From NCBI GenBank assembly GCA_964412845.1, contig CAYPQM010000005.1:1-64000 (forward strand): a stretch of 64,000 bases of DNA, written 5' to 3'. The stretch is from JAWWPY01 sp964412845 (GTDB taxonomy: Bacteria > Actinomycetota > Actinomycetes > Streptosporangiales > Streptosporangiaceae). Below, piece after piece: positions 8,426 to 15,821 of the stretch. The translations under genes were made by a program, and so were the position numbers. The notes beneath the pieces are model-generated. The model was given only the letters and a program-made list of their open reading frames with translations, did not search any database and was not told the origin of the DNA. The first letter of the stretch is position 1. Every line of letters begins with the position of its first letter.

Positions 8426-8551
8426 TCATCGGTTCCGGCGGGATGGGCTGCGGAGTGCGCCGGCCGGGCAGCTCCCCGGCCGCCACCGAGTGCTCAGGCC
8501 AGTCCGCTTCCCGGGGGCGCGTGGCGGCTGGCGCAGCAAGGGACGGTTTCA

Positions 8552-8596
8552 ATTTTGGGCTTGACAACCCATAATTTGCTCTCTAGATTTTGGGTT
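8552..8596 (+). promoter_or_regulatory. Promoter with overlapping palindromic operator for the MFS exporter
   Basis: TTGACA (8561-8566) and TAGATT (8584-8589), 17 bases apart, make a near-consensus promoter of the principal sigma type. An inverted repeat overlaps it: AACCCATAAT (8566-8575) and ATTTTGGGTT (8587-8596), 9 of 10 positions complementary, 11-base spacer. A further direct half-site ATTTTGGG lies at 8552-8559. A repressor bound here would block RNA polymerase. The adjacent TetR protein is the obvious candidate. Confidence 0.7.
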
Positions 8597-8675
8597 TATT
8601 ACTCCATTACTGGCTACCCAGCCTCGTCCTGGATCACCTGGCCGCGTAGCCGCCATCCACCGGAGGCAGGTCTCC

Positions 8676-10184
8676 ATGTCGTTGCCCGTTCATGAAGACC
8701 GGCCGCGGCCGGCCAGCGACCACCGCTGGCTGATCCTGGTCATAGTCGCCATCGCCCAGCTGATGGTGGTCCTGGACGCCACCATCGTGAATATCGCCCT
8801 GCCCTCGGCCCAGCATGCGCTCGGATTCGCCAACAGCGGCCGGCAGTGGGTCGTGACGGCATACGCGCTGGCCTTCGGCAGCCTGCTGCTGCTCGGCGGC
8901 CGGATCGGCGACATGTTCAGCCGCAAGTGGGTCTTCGTCACGGGCCTCATCGGATTCGCCGGATCCTCGGCTCTCGGCGGGGCCGCCAGCTCGTTCGGGA
9001 TGCTCGTGACCGCCCGCGCCCTGCAGGGCGTGTTCGGCGCGATTCTCGCCCCAGCCGCGCTGGGCACGCTGGTCAGCACGTTCCGGGAGCCCCGGGACCG
9101 GGGCCGGGCGTTCGGCGTTTTCGGGGCCGTCGCCGTCGGCGGTGGTGCCGTGGGCCTGATACTCGGCGGGGTGCTCACCGAGTACCTCTCCTGGCGCTGG
9201 GCGCTGTACGTCAACCTGATCTTCGCGGCAATCGCCGTGGCCGGTGCGCTCAGCTACATGCACAGCAACCGGCCATCCAGCCGCCTGCGCCTGGACTACC
9301 TCGGGACGCTGCTGGCCTCGGCCGGGCTCTTCTGCATCGTCTTCGGCTTCTCGCACGCTGAAACAGCCGGCTGGGCCGCCGCCCTCACCATCGGGTCCCT
9401 GGCCTCCGGCCTGGTGCTGCTGGCCGCGTTCGGTTTCGCTGAGCGGCGGGTCAGCCATCCGCTGCTGCCGCTGCGGGTGATTCTTGACCGCACCCGGGGC
9501 GGCGCCTACGTCGCCGTCGGCCTGGTCGGCATCTCAATCTTCGGCGTCTTCCTGTTCCTGACCTACTACCTGCAGCAGGTCAAGGGATACAGCCCGGTCA
9601 CCTGTGGCCTGGCCTTCCTGCCGATGGTCGGGTGCATCCTGGTCAGTTCCATCACATCGAGCACAGTGACCTTGCCCCGGTTCGGGCCCCGCGCGCTCAT
9701 CGCCACCGGGATGCTGCTGGGGGCCGGCGCGCTGGCCTACCTGACCCAGCTCAGCGTGACCTCCAGCTATGCCAGTGGGGTGCTGCCTGCGCTGCTGGCC
9801 CTCGGGCTCGGCTTCGGAATGGTCGTCGCACCGGCTATCAACACGGCCACGGCCGGCGTGCAGCCGCAGGACGCGGGCGTAGCATCGGCGCTGGTCAACA
9901 CCATGCAACAGGTTGGCGGCTCGATCGGCACCGCTGCGCTGAGCACCATAGCGCTCACGGCTGCGGCCAGCTACCTGGTCGCGCACCACGCTGGCCGGCT
10001 GGCCCCCGCGGTCGCCGCGACCCACGGCTACGCACGGGCCTTCGCCGCGTCAGCCGCCTTGTGCGGGCTCGGCGTGCTGCTCGCCATCGTCCTGCTGCCT
10101 TCCAAGCCGCGGCTGGAGCAGCTCAGGCAGGCGGCCAGCGGCGCGCCGTCCGGTGCGGCTGACACGGTCTCCCGGCCGGCCTGA
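8676..10184 (+). CDS. MFS drug exporter, DHA2 (EmrB/QacA) family, 14 TM
   Basis: The protein has 502 residues with about 14 hydrophobic segments. LDATIVNIALP (TM1) is the family motif D1, GRIGDMFSRK matches motif A, and the GLILGGVL region in TM5 matches motif C of drug/proton antiporters. Family members in the cytoplasmic membrane expel drugs or natural products in exchange for protons. GGAGG lies 9-12 bases before ATG 8676. The promoter carries a palindrome probably bound by the upstream TetR regulator. The substrate cannot be predicted. Confidence 0.93.
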   Translation: MSLPVHEDRPRPASDHRWLILVIVAIAQLMVVLDATIVNIALPSAQHALGFANSGRQWVVTAYALAFGSLLLLGGRIGDMFSRKWVFVTGLIGFAGSSALGGAASSFGMLVTARALQGVFGAILAPAALGTLVSTFREPRDRGRAFGVFGAVAVGGGAVGLILGGVLTEYLSWRWALYVNLIFAAIAVAGALSYMHSNRPSSRLRLDYLGTLLASAGLFCIVFGFSHAETAGWAAALTIGSLASGLVLLAAFGFAERRVSHPLLPLRVILDRTRGGAYVAVGLVGISIFGVFLFLTYYLQQVKGYSPVTCGLAFLPMVGCILVSSITSSTVTLPRFGPRALIATGMLLGAGALAYLTQLSVTSSYASGVLPALLALGLGFGMVVAPAINTATAGVQPQDAGVASALVNTMQQVGGSIGTAALSTIALTAAASYLVAHHAGRLAPAVAATHGYARAFAASAALCGLGVLLAIVLLPSKPRLEQLRQAASGAPSGAADTVSRPA

Positions 10185-10235
10185 TCAGGCCCGCGAGATC
10201 CGGTCATCGGCCTGTTTCACAACCGGCGAAGGGGA

Positions 10236-10263
10236 CGCAGGGGGAGATCCATATCCCCCTGCG
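10236..10263. promoter_or_regulatory. Near-perfect 13-bp inverted repeat between exporter and ABC operon
   Basis: Arms 10236-10248 and 10251-10263 pair at 12 of 13 positions around a 2-base centre (core GCAGGGGGA and its complement). It lies 51 bases after the MFS stop and 108 bases before the ABC ATPase start. It can be read as an operator for the ABC operon or as a hairpin ending the MFS transcript. Confidence 0.45.
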
Positions 10264-10303
10264 GTCGCATGGGGATCAGCATTGCGGCCGACGCGGCGGT
10301 GCC

Positions 10304-10319
10304 GTCTGGGCCCCCAGAC
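10304..10319. promoter_or_regulatory. Palindrome GTCTGGG-CC-CCCAGAC upstream of ABC operon
   Basis: This perfect 7-bp inverted repeat with a 2-base centre lies 53 bases upstream of the ABC ATPase start, a position typical of an operator. No cognate regulator is adjacent other than the TetR gene, whose putative site is different. Confidence 0.4.
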
Positions 10320-10371
10320 TGGCAGTCACGGCCGGCGGGCACGGGGTCCGCGCCGCACGAAAGGAATTCAC

Positions 10372-11325
10372 ATGATCGAGGCGCGGAGCCTCACCAAGCG
10401 GTACGGCGACAAGGTGGCCGTCGATCATCTCTCGTTCAGCGTGGAATCCGGGAAGATCACCGGATTCCTCGGCCCGAACGGAGCGGGCAAGACCACCACG
10501 ATGCGGCTCATCCTCGGGCTGGACCACCCGTCGGTCGGCACGGTCACCGTGAATGGCAAGGCATTCCGGCAGCTCGCCCATCCCATGCGCGAGGTCGGTG
10601 CTCTCCTCGACGCCAAGGCTGTGCACGGGGGGCGCAGCGCCTACAGCCACCTGCTCTGCCTGGCCCAGACCAACAACCTGCCCCGGCGGCGGGTCGGCGA
10701 GGTGCTTGAGCTTGTCGGGCTGAGCGAGGTGGCGAAGAAGCGCTCCAAGGGCTTCTCCCTCGGCATGGGGCAGCGGCTCGGCATCGCTGCCGCACTGCTC
10801 GGCGACCCGGCCATCCTCATGTTCGATGAGCCGGTCAACGGCCTGGACCCGGAAGGCATCCTGTGGATCAGGAACCTGATGAAGGCGCTCGCCGCCGAGG
10901 GCCGCACCGTGTTCGTGTCCAGCCACCTTATGTCGGAGATGGAGAACACCGCCGATCACCTGCTGGTGATCGGCCGGGGCAAGCTCATCGCGGACTGCAC
11001 GGTCGCCGAGTTCATCGCGCGCAACTCGGTGCAGACCGTCCGGGTCCGCACCCCGCAGCGGGAAGCGCTGGTCAAGATGGTCACGGCGGCCGGCGGCAGC
11101 GCCCTCGCCGCCACAGACGAGGAGGCGATCGTGGTTCATGGCCTGTTCGCGGATCAGATCGGTGACCTGGCTTTCGAGAACGCCATCCGGCTGCACGAGC
11201 TTGCCCCGGCCCAGGCTTCGCTGGAAGAAGCGTTCATGGAGCTGACCTCGAGCAGCGTCGAGTTCCGTGCGGGCGTCCCCGGGGCACCGCCCAGGCAGCC
11301 GGCTCACTCCGGGCAGGGGGCCTGA
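10372..11325 (+). CDS. ABC transporter ATP-binding protein (DrrA/ABC-2 exporter type)
   Basis: The protein has 317 residues. Walker A is GPNGAGKTT (34-42), the signature is FSLGMGQR (128-135), Walker B is ILMFDEP (148-154) and the switch His lies in VSSHL. The C-terminal extension of about 100 residues is typical of DrrA/CcmA-like subunits that drive ABC-2 permeases. The frame is open further upstream, but AAGGAA at 10361 and the start of the conserved domain support ATG 10372. The permease gene begins one base after this stop codon, so the two form one exporter. The substrate is unknown; drugs, lipids or antibiotics are typical for the family. Confidence 0.93.
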   Translation: MIEARSLTKRYGDKVAVDHLSFSVESGKITGFLGPNGAGKTTTMRLILGLDHPSVGTVTVNGKAFRQLAHPMREVGALLDAKAVHGGRSAYSHLLCLAQTNNLPRRRVGEVLELVGLSEVAKKRSKGFSLGMGQRLGIAAALLGDPAILMFDEPVNGLDPEGILWIRNLMKALAAEGRTVFVSSHLMSEMENTADHLLVIGRGKLIADCTVAEFIARNSVQTVRVRTPQREALVKMVTAAGGSALAATDEEAIVVHGLFADQIGDLAFENAIRLHELAPAQASLEEAFMELTSSSVEFRAGVPGAPPRQPAHSGQGA

Positions 11326-11326
11326 C

Positions 11327-12160
11327 ATGGCCGCGACGACGCAGCTGGCTCCCGACACCCGGGCGGCCGCGCTGCCCGCGCCCTCAGGGCGGGCCGGCTT
11401 CGCCGGGGCCCTGCGCTCTGAGCTCACCAAGATCCGCTCGGTGCGGTCCACGTACTGGACCCTGCTCGCCCTGATCGTCGTGACCATCGGGATGGGCACC
11501 CTTGCCTGCCTGGGCGCGGTATCGCGCGGCGGGGAGCACGGGCCGGGCTTCGACCCGACCTTCCGCAGCCTCGTCGGCCTGATCATCGGCCAGCTGATCA
11601 TCGTGGTGCTCGGCGCGCTGACGATCACCTCCGAATACGCCACCGGGATGGTCCGCACCTCGCTGACCGTGCAGCCGCGCCGTGGCACCCTGTTCGCGGC
11701 CAAGGCGGTGGTGTTCGCCGCCGTCTCGCTGGTCACCGGCCTGGTCGCCAGCTTCGCCTCGTTCCTCATCGGCCAGGCGATCCTGTCCAGCAAGCACCTG
11801 AACACCACCCTCAGCCAGCCGCACGTGCTGCGCGCCGTCATCGGCGGCGGCCTGTTCCTGGCCGTCTGCGGGCTGCTCTCGTTCGGGCTCGGCGCCGTCC
11901 TGCGGCACACCGCCGCGGCGATCACGGCATCCATCGGGCTGCTCTTCGTGGTGCTGATCCTGTCGAATTTCCTGCCGCAGTCCTGGCAGGACCACGTGGA
12001 CAAGTGGATCCCGTTCAACGCGGGCAGCCAGCTCTGGACGGTGGCGGCCGATCCGGGCTCACACCTGTTCTCCGCCTGGACCGGGTTCGGCGTCTTCGCG
12101 GCCTACGCGGCGATCGCCATCGCGGCCGGGCTCATCCTGTTCCGCAAGCGCGACGCCTGA
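11327..12160 (+). CDS. ABC-2 type transporter permease
   Basis: The protein has 277 residues. A cytoplasmic N-terminal part (LRSELTKIRSVRSTYW, typical of ABC-2 permeases) is followed by about six hydrophobic segments; ITSEYATGMVRTSL is the conserved cytoplasmic loop of this permease group. The start ATG 11327 follows the ATPase stop (11323-11325) by one base, so translation is coupled. It forms the membrane half of the exporter with the upstream ATPase. A 20-bp perfect hairpin follows the gene. Confidence 0.92.
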   Translation: MAATTQLAPDTRAAALPAPSGRAGFAGALRSELTKIRSVRSTYWTLLALIVVTIGMGTLACLGAVSRGGEHGPGFDPTFRSLVGLIIGQLIIVVLGALTITSEYATGMVRTSLTVQPRRGTLFAAKAVVFAAVSLVTGLVASFASFLIGQAILSSKHLNTTLSQPHVLRAVIGGGLFLAVCGLLSFGLGAVLRHTAAAITASIGLLFVVLILSNFLPQSWQDHVDKWIPFNAGSQLWTVAADPGSHLFSAWTGFGVFAAYAAIAIAAGLILFRKRDA

Positions 12161-12194
12161 GCCGAGGGTGCGGGCCGGCCGCCGGCCCGATCCG

Positions 12195-12239
12195 GTCGCG
12201 CCCCGGTGGCCTCCGTGCGGGAGGCCACCGGGGCGCGAC
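12195..12239. terminator. Strong bidirectional terminator hairpin
   Basis: A perfect 20-bp stem (12195-12214 with 12220-12239) encloses the 5-base loop GTGCG. It lies 35 bases after the ABC permease stop and 70 bases from the end of the convergent glycosylase gene. The absence of a T-run is usual in such GC-rich genomes. It should insulate the two convergent transcription units. Confidence 0.8.
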
Positions 12240-12309
12240 TCGCCGGCCAGGGGTGGACGACCCGGGGGAGCCGATGCGGGACGACCAGGCGGGACGAACC
12301 GTGGCGGGC

Positions 12310-13086
12310 TCAGGACTGGCAGCGCGGGCACCAGAAGGTCACCCGCTCCTCCAGGACCTGGCCCTGAGCCGCGGTCTTGATCGGGGTGCGGCACCGGCGG
12401 CAGGGGCTGCCTGCCCGCCGGTAGACCCAGGTCTCCTCGCCACGCCGCCACACACCCGTGGTGACCTGGCCGATCCGGTTCTTGTTCGCGTCCAGCAGGC
12501 GGCGGGCCAGTTCCACCAGGGCGGCCAGGTCAGTGACATCGCCGACCGGGCGCCAGGGGCTGATCCCGCGCAGGAAGAGGACCTCGGACTTGTACAGGTT
12601 GCCGACACCGGCCAGGTTCCGCTGGTCGAGCAGGGCCTCACCGACCGGCCGGGTGCGGTCAGCGCCCAGCCTGCGCACCGCCTCACCGGTATCCCAGCCC
12701 GGCCCGAGCAGGTCCGGGCCGAGATGGCCGGTCACCCGCTCCTCCTGCGCTGTCCGGAGCACCTCGACGATGCCGAGCTGGTGGCCGATCGCCTGCCAGG
12801 TGTCGTTGCCGAGGATCAGCCGGATCTGGTGGCTGGCCGGGACGTGGTCATCGGCCGGGCGGACCCGCCACGAGCCGTCCATCCGCAGATGGGTGTGCAC
12901 GGTGACGCCGCCTTCCACGCGGAGCAGCAGGTGCTTCCCGCGGGACAGGGACTCGGTAACGCAGCGGCCGGTCAGGTCGGTGGTGGCGAAACGGGGGACC
13001 CGGAAGTCGCTGCGGGTGAGCACCCGCCCGGCCAGCGCCTCGTGGAGCCGTTTGGCCGCGAGCCAGACCACATCCCCCTCAGGCAC
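12310..13086 (-). CDS. nei: Formamidopyrimidine-DNA glycosylase / endonuclease VIII family protein (Nei-like)
   Basis: The protein has 258 residues. It starts MPEGD, where Pro2 is the Schiff-base nucleophile after Met removal and Glu3 the catalytic acid of the Fpg/Nei family. The helix-two-turn-helix includes DQRNLAGVGNLYKSE. A C-terminal zinc finger has Cys229, 232, 253 and 256. The enzyme removes oxidised bases from DNA and nicks the abasic site. The MPEGD-VW start and the finger resemble actinobacterial Nei-type enzymes more than MutM, but which subgroup is uncertain. It is convergent with the ABC exporter, separated by a strong terminator. Confidence 0.9.
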   Translation of the reverse strand: MPEGDVVWLAAKRLHEALAGRVLTRSDFRVPRFATTDLTGRCVTESLSRGKHLLLRVEGGVTVHTHLRMDGSWRVRPADDHVPASHQIRLILGNDTWQAIGHQLGIVEVLRTAQEERVTGHLGPDLLGPGWDTGEAVRRLGADRTRPVGEALLDQRNLAGVGNLYKSEVLFLRGISPWRPVGDVTDLAALVELARRLLDANKNRIGQVTTGVWRRGEETWVYRRAGSPCRRCRTPIKTAAQGQVLEERVTFWCPRCQS

Positions 13087-13137
13087 CGGTGCCGCCTCGG
13101 AGCCGCGGGCCCGCGGCGATCTGCGCCCGGATCCCGG

Positions 13138-13482
13138 TCACAGCAGCTTGCGAAGGCGAAGCAGGTCGAAAATATTCGCCTCGACTTTAAGCCGCCCGGT
13201 GAGCCACGCACGGCCGATGCTCCCCGGGTCCCCGGCGAGTGCGATCAGGTCGTCGCTTTTCGTGGTGAATTTGACCTGGGCGGCGGGCTGCCCGTCGGTC
13301 GCCTCGGTGACCGGGCCAGCGCCGTGCGGACCCAGCTCGGTCAGGAAGGTGATCCCGAGATCGGACACCCGGCAGCTGAGTACCCGGTCAACCAGGTGGG
13401 CGGCACGGTCTTCCGGGTCCATTTCGGACAGGCGTCCGGTAAGGCTTTCGAGCGCCTTACGGCACTCCTCGGCAGTGGCCAT
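13138..13482 (-). CDS. SCP2 sterol-binding domain-like protein
   Basis: The protein has 114 residues if translation starts at ATG 13482, which makes the whole protein one small domain. The pattern ending KVEANIFDLLRLRKLL and the central AQVKFTTKSDDLIALAGD resemble bacterial SCP2-like lipid-binding domains. Upstream in-frame sequence is open to 13716 but overlaps the start of the divergent gene and lacks domain character. Bacterial SCP2 domains bind hydrophobic ligands, but a specific role is not established here. It lies 51 bases upstream of the nei-like gene on the same strand. Confidence 0.7.
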   Translation of the reverse strand: MATAEECRKALESLTGRLSEMDPEDRAAHLVDRVLSCRVSDLGITFLTELGPHGAGPVTEATDGQPAAQVKFTTKSDDLIALAGDPGSIGRAWLTGRLKVEANIFDLLRLRKLL

Positions 13483-13652
13483 GATCACCCAGCTTCCCAG
13501 ACAGTGTCCATTGTGCAACTCCAGGCCTTTCAGTAGCGGATCAGGGCATGCCGCCGGCGCGCCGGGTGACCCGCCCGGCCGGCTGCGGGCGGTAGCGTTC
13601 CTCGAAGAAACGCCGAACGGCAGGGAAAGCGGGCAGACGAGAGGAGTGCGGT

Positions 13653-13934
13653 GTGACGGAGTCCGACAGCGGCAGCGTCGCTCCACTGGAGCATGCGGCC
13701 CCTGAGCGTGCCCCACGGGAGCAGGCGGCGACCGGCGACATGCGGGTCGACGAGACGCTGAACAGGCTCGATGACCTCGATGGGCTGCCGGTCGAGGAAC
13801 ATCCGGCGGTATTCGAGCACGTGCACACCGGCCTTACCGGAGCGCTCGGGGCCCTGGACTCCGGGGCGGCGGACACATCGGGCATGTCAGGCACTCGTGG
13901 AATTTCAGCCACTCCCACCACGCCGGGAAGCTGA
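13653..13934 (+). CDS. Small acidic hypothetical protein upstream of tlyA
   Basis: The protein has 93 residues and is acidic and Ala/Gly-rich, with a central segment MRVDETLNRLDDLDGLPVEE followed by HPAVFEHVH, then a disordered Thr/Gly/Ser tail. The GTG start at 13653 follows GAGAGGAG. Small proteins with this LDDLDGLPVxEHxxVFExVH pattern are commonly found before tlyA in actinomycetes, which supports it being real. Function unknown. It is 19 bases upstream of tlyA and probably in the same transcript. Confidence 0.8.
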   Translation: MTESDSGSVAPLEHAAPERAPREQAATGDMRVDETLNRLDDLDGLPVEEHPAVFEHVHTGLTGALGALDSGAADTSGMSGTRGISATPTTPGS

Positions 13935-13953
13935 CCGACAGGGCGGCTGCAGC

Positions 13954-14754
13954 ATGGTCACACGGAGGCGGCTGGACGCCGAGCTGGTGCGGCGGGGACT
14001 TGCGCGATCCCGTGAGCATGCCGTTGAGCTTGTTACCGTCGGCCGGGTCGTGCTGGCGGGCCAGGTGGCCGCCAAACCTGCCACCCAGGTCGCGCCGGAC
14101 GACCCGATCGCGATCCAGGACCTGCCCGGAGCGGCCGATTACGCATCGCGCGGCGGCTGGAAGCTGGCGGGCGCGCTGGCGGCCTTCCCTGGCCTGACCG
14201 TGACTGGCCGGCGCTGCCTCGACGCGGGCGCGTCCACCGGCGGATTCACCGATGTGCTGCTCCGGGCGGGCGCCGCGCAGGTGGTGGCGGCAGACGTCGG
14301 ATACGGCCAGCTGGCCTGGCGGCTGCGCAGCGACCCCCGGGTCAGCGTGCTTGACCGGGTCAACGTGCGCCAGTTGCGCCCCGAGCAGGTCGCCCCGGCC
14401 CCGAGCCTGGTCACCGCCGACCTCTCGTTCATCTCGCTGACCCTGGTCCTGCCCGCGCTCATCAGCTGCGCCAGCCCGGATGCCGACTTCGTCCTGCTGG
14501 TGAAGCCCCAGTTCGAGGTGGGCAAGGGCCGGGTCGGGGCCGGCGGCGTGGTGCGTGACCCCGGGCTGCGGGCGGCGGCCGTCACCGGCGTGGCCGCCGC
14601 CGCGGCGGAATCCGGCCTGGGGGTGGCGGGAATCGCCGCGAGTTCCCGGCCGGGCCCGGCCGGGAATGTGGAGTATTTCCTCTGGCTGCGCCGGGGAGCG
14701 CCGCCGCTCGACCACAGCCAGCTTGACCAGGCCATCGCGGAAGGACCGGAGTGA
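13954..14754 (+). CDS. tlyA: TlyA-like rRNA 2'-O-methyltransferase
   Basis: The protein has 266 residues. An N-terminal S4 RNA-binding domain (about 3-62; RLDAELVRRGLARSRE) is followed by an FtsJ-type methyltransferase. SRGGWKL holds the catalytic Lys (70), DAGASTGGFTD (90-100) is the SAM-binding loop, and LVKPQFE contains the second catalytic Lys (184). TlyA methylates cytidines of 16S and 23S rRNA, which in mycobacteria confers capreomycin sensitivity. ATG 13954 gives the usual family length; longer upstream frames overlap the small gene before it. Its stop overlaps the nadK GTG by 4 bases. Confidence 0.93.
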   Translation: MVTRRRLDAELVRRGLARSREHAVELVTVGRVVLAGQVAAKPATQVAPDDPIAIQDLPGAADYASRGGWKLAGALAAFPGLTVTGRRCLDAGASTGGFTDVLLRAGAAQVVAADVGYGQLAWRLRSDPRVSVLDRVNVRQLRPEQVAPAPSLVTADLSFISLTLVLPALISCASPDADFVLLVKPQFEVGKGRVGAGGVVRDPGLRAAAVTGVAAAAAESGLGVAGIAASSRPGPAGNVEYFLWLRRGAPPLDHSQLDQAIAEGPE

Positions 14755-15821
14755 ACACCAAGCGGACGGTGCTCGTCGTGGCCCACACCGGCCGGGCCGC
14801 GGCGCGGGCCAGCGCACGGCTCGTCGTGGAGATGCTCGCCGCCGCGGGAGTCAACGTGCGGATCCTCGCCTCGGAGGCAGCCGACCTGCGCTGCGCCGGG
14901 GCCGATGTCGTCCCCGCCACGCCCGGCGCGGCCGAGGACGCCGAGATGGTGATCGTCCTGGGTGGCGACGGCACGTTGCTGCGGGCCGCGGAGATGGCCC
15001 GGCTGGCCCGCACGCCGCTGCTCGGCGTGAACCTCGGGCATGTCGGGTTCCTGGCCGAGGCCGAGTCGGATGATCTGCCCGATGCCGTCGAGCGCGTGCT
15101 TAGCCGGCGTTATGCCGTGGAGCGGCGGATGACTGTTGATGTCACGGTCCGGCAGAACGGCACCATCCTGGCGAAGACCTGGGCGCTTAACGAGGCCACG
15201 GTAGAAAAGGTCGCCCGCGAGCGGATGATCGAGGTGGTGATCGAGATCGATGGCCGGCCGCTGTCGCGGTGGGGATGCGATGGCGTGGTGTGCGCGACCC
15301 CGACGGGTTCCACGGCGTACGCCTACTCTGCGGGCGGTCCTGTGGTCTGGCCGGAGGTGGAAGCGTTGCTGCTGGTGCCGATCAGCGCGCACACGCTGTT
15401 CGCCGGGCCGCTGGTGGTCTCGCCCGACTCGGTGCTCGCGGTGGAGGTGATCAGCGGCGCGGGGGCCGGGCCACGCCCGGACGCTGGCAGCGGCCAAAAC
15501 GAGACGTTCGCTGGTGTTCTGTGGTGCGATGGGCGTCGGAGGGTCGACCTCCCGCCCGGCGCGCGCGTCGAGGTGCGGCGTGGCTCTGAGCCGGTGCTGC
15601 TGGCCAGGCTGCGCGGTGACGAGGGCGGCGCGGCGGGCGGGGCGTCGTTCACCGACCGGCTGGTCGCCAAGTTCGGCTTGCCGGTGGCCGGCTGGCGCGG
15701 TCGCCGCCCACGCCGCAGCGGGCAGGACCGCAGCAACGAGCAGAGCAGCAACGAGCAGGACAGCAACGAGCAGGACAGGGACCAGCAGGACAGGGAAGAG
15801 GAACCGCGCGCCCATGCTTGA
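14751..15821 (+). CDS. nadK: NAD kinase
   Basis: The protein has 356 residues. GGDGT (71-75) is the catalytic motif, followed by NLGHVGFLAE, the NE pair in ALNEATVEK, and CATPTGSTAYA for NAD binding. The enzyme phosphorylates NAD to NADP using ATP or polyphosphate in the cytoplasm. GTG 14751 overlaps the tlyA stop (GTGA). The C-terminal tail is unusual: about 35 residues of Asn/Glu/Gln/Asp-rich low complexity from a 15-bp tandem repeat (SNEQD units), probably disordered. Its end overlaps recN by 8 bases. Confidence 0.95.
   Translation: MNTKRTVLVVAHTGRAAARASARLVVEMLAAAGVNVRILASEAADLRCAGADVVPATPGAAEDAEMVIVLGGDGTLLRAAEMARLARTPLLGVNLGHVGFLAEAESDDLPDAVERVLSRRYAVERRMTVDVTVRQNGTILAKTWALNEATVEKVARERMIEVVIEIDGRPLSRWGCDGVVCATPTGSTAYAYSAGGPVVWPEVEALLLVPISAHTLFAGPLVVSPDSVLAVEVISGAGAGPRPDAGSGQNETFAGVLWCDGRRRVDLPPGARVEVRRGSEPVLLARLRGDEGGAAGGASFTDRLVAKFGLPVAGWRGRRPRRSGQDRSNEQSSNEQDSNEQDRDQQDREEEPRAHA

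Noticed and set aside
10276..12018. Long minus-strand frame of 580 codons across the ABC exporter genes
   Set aside because: It is antisense to two genes with clear ATPase and permease motifs, and its own product has no recognisable domain.
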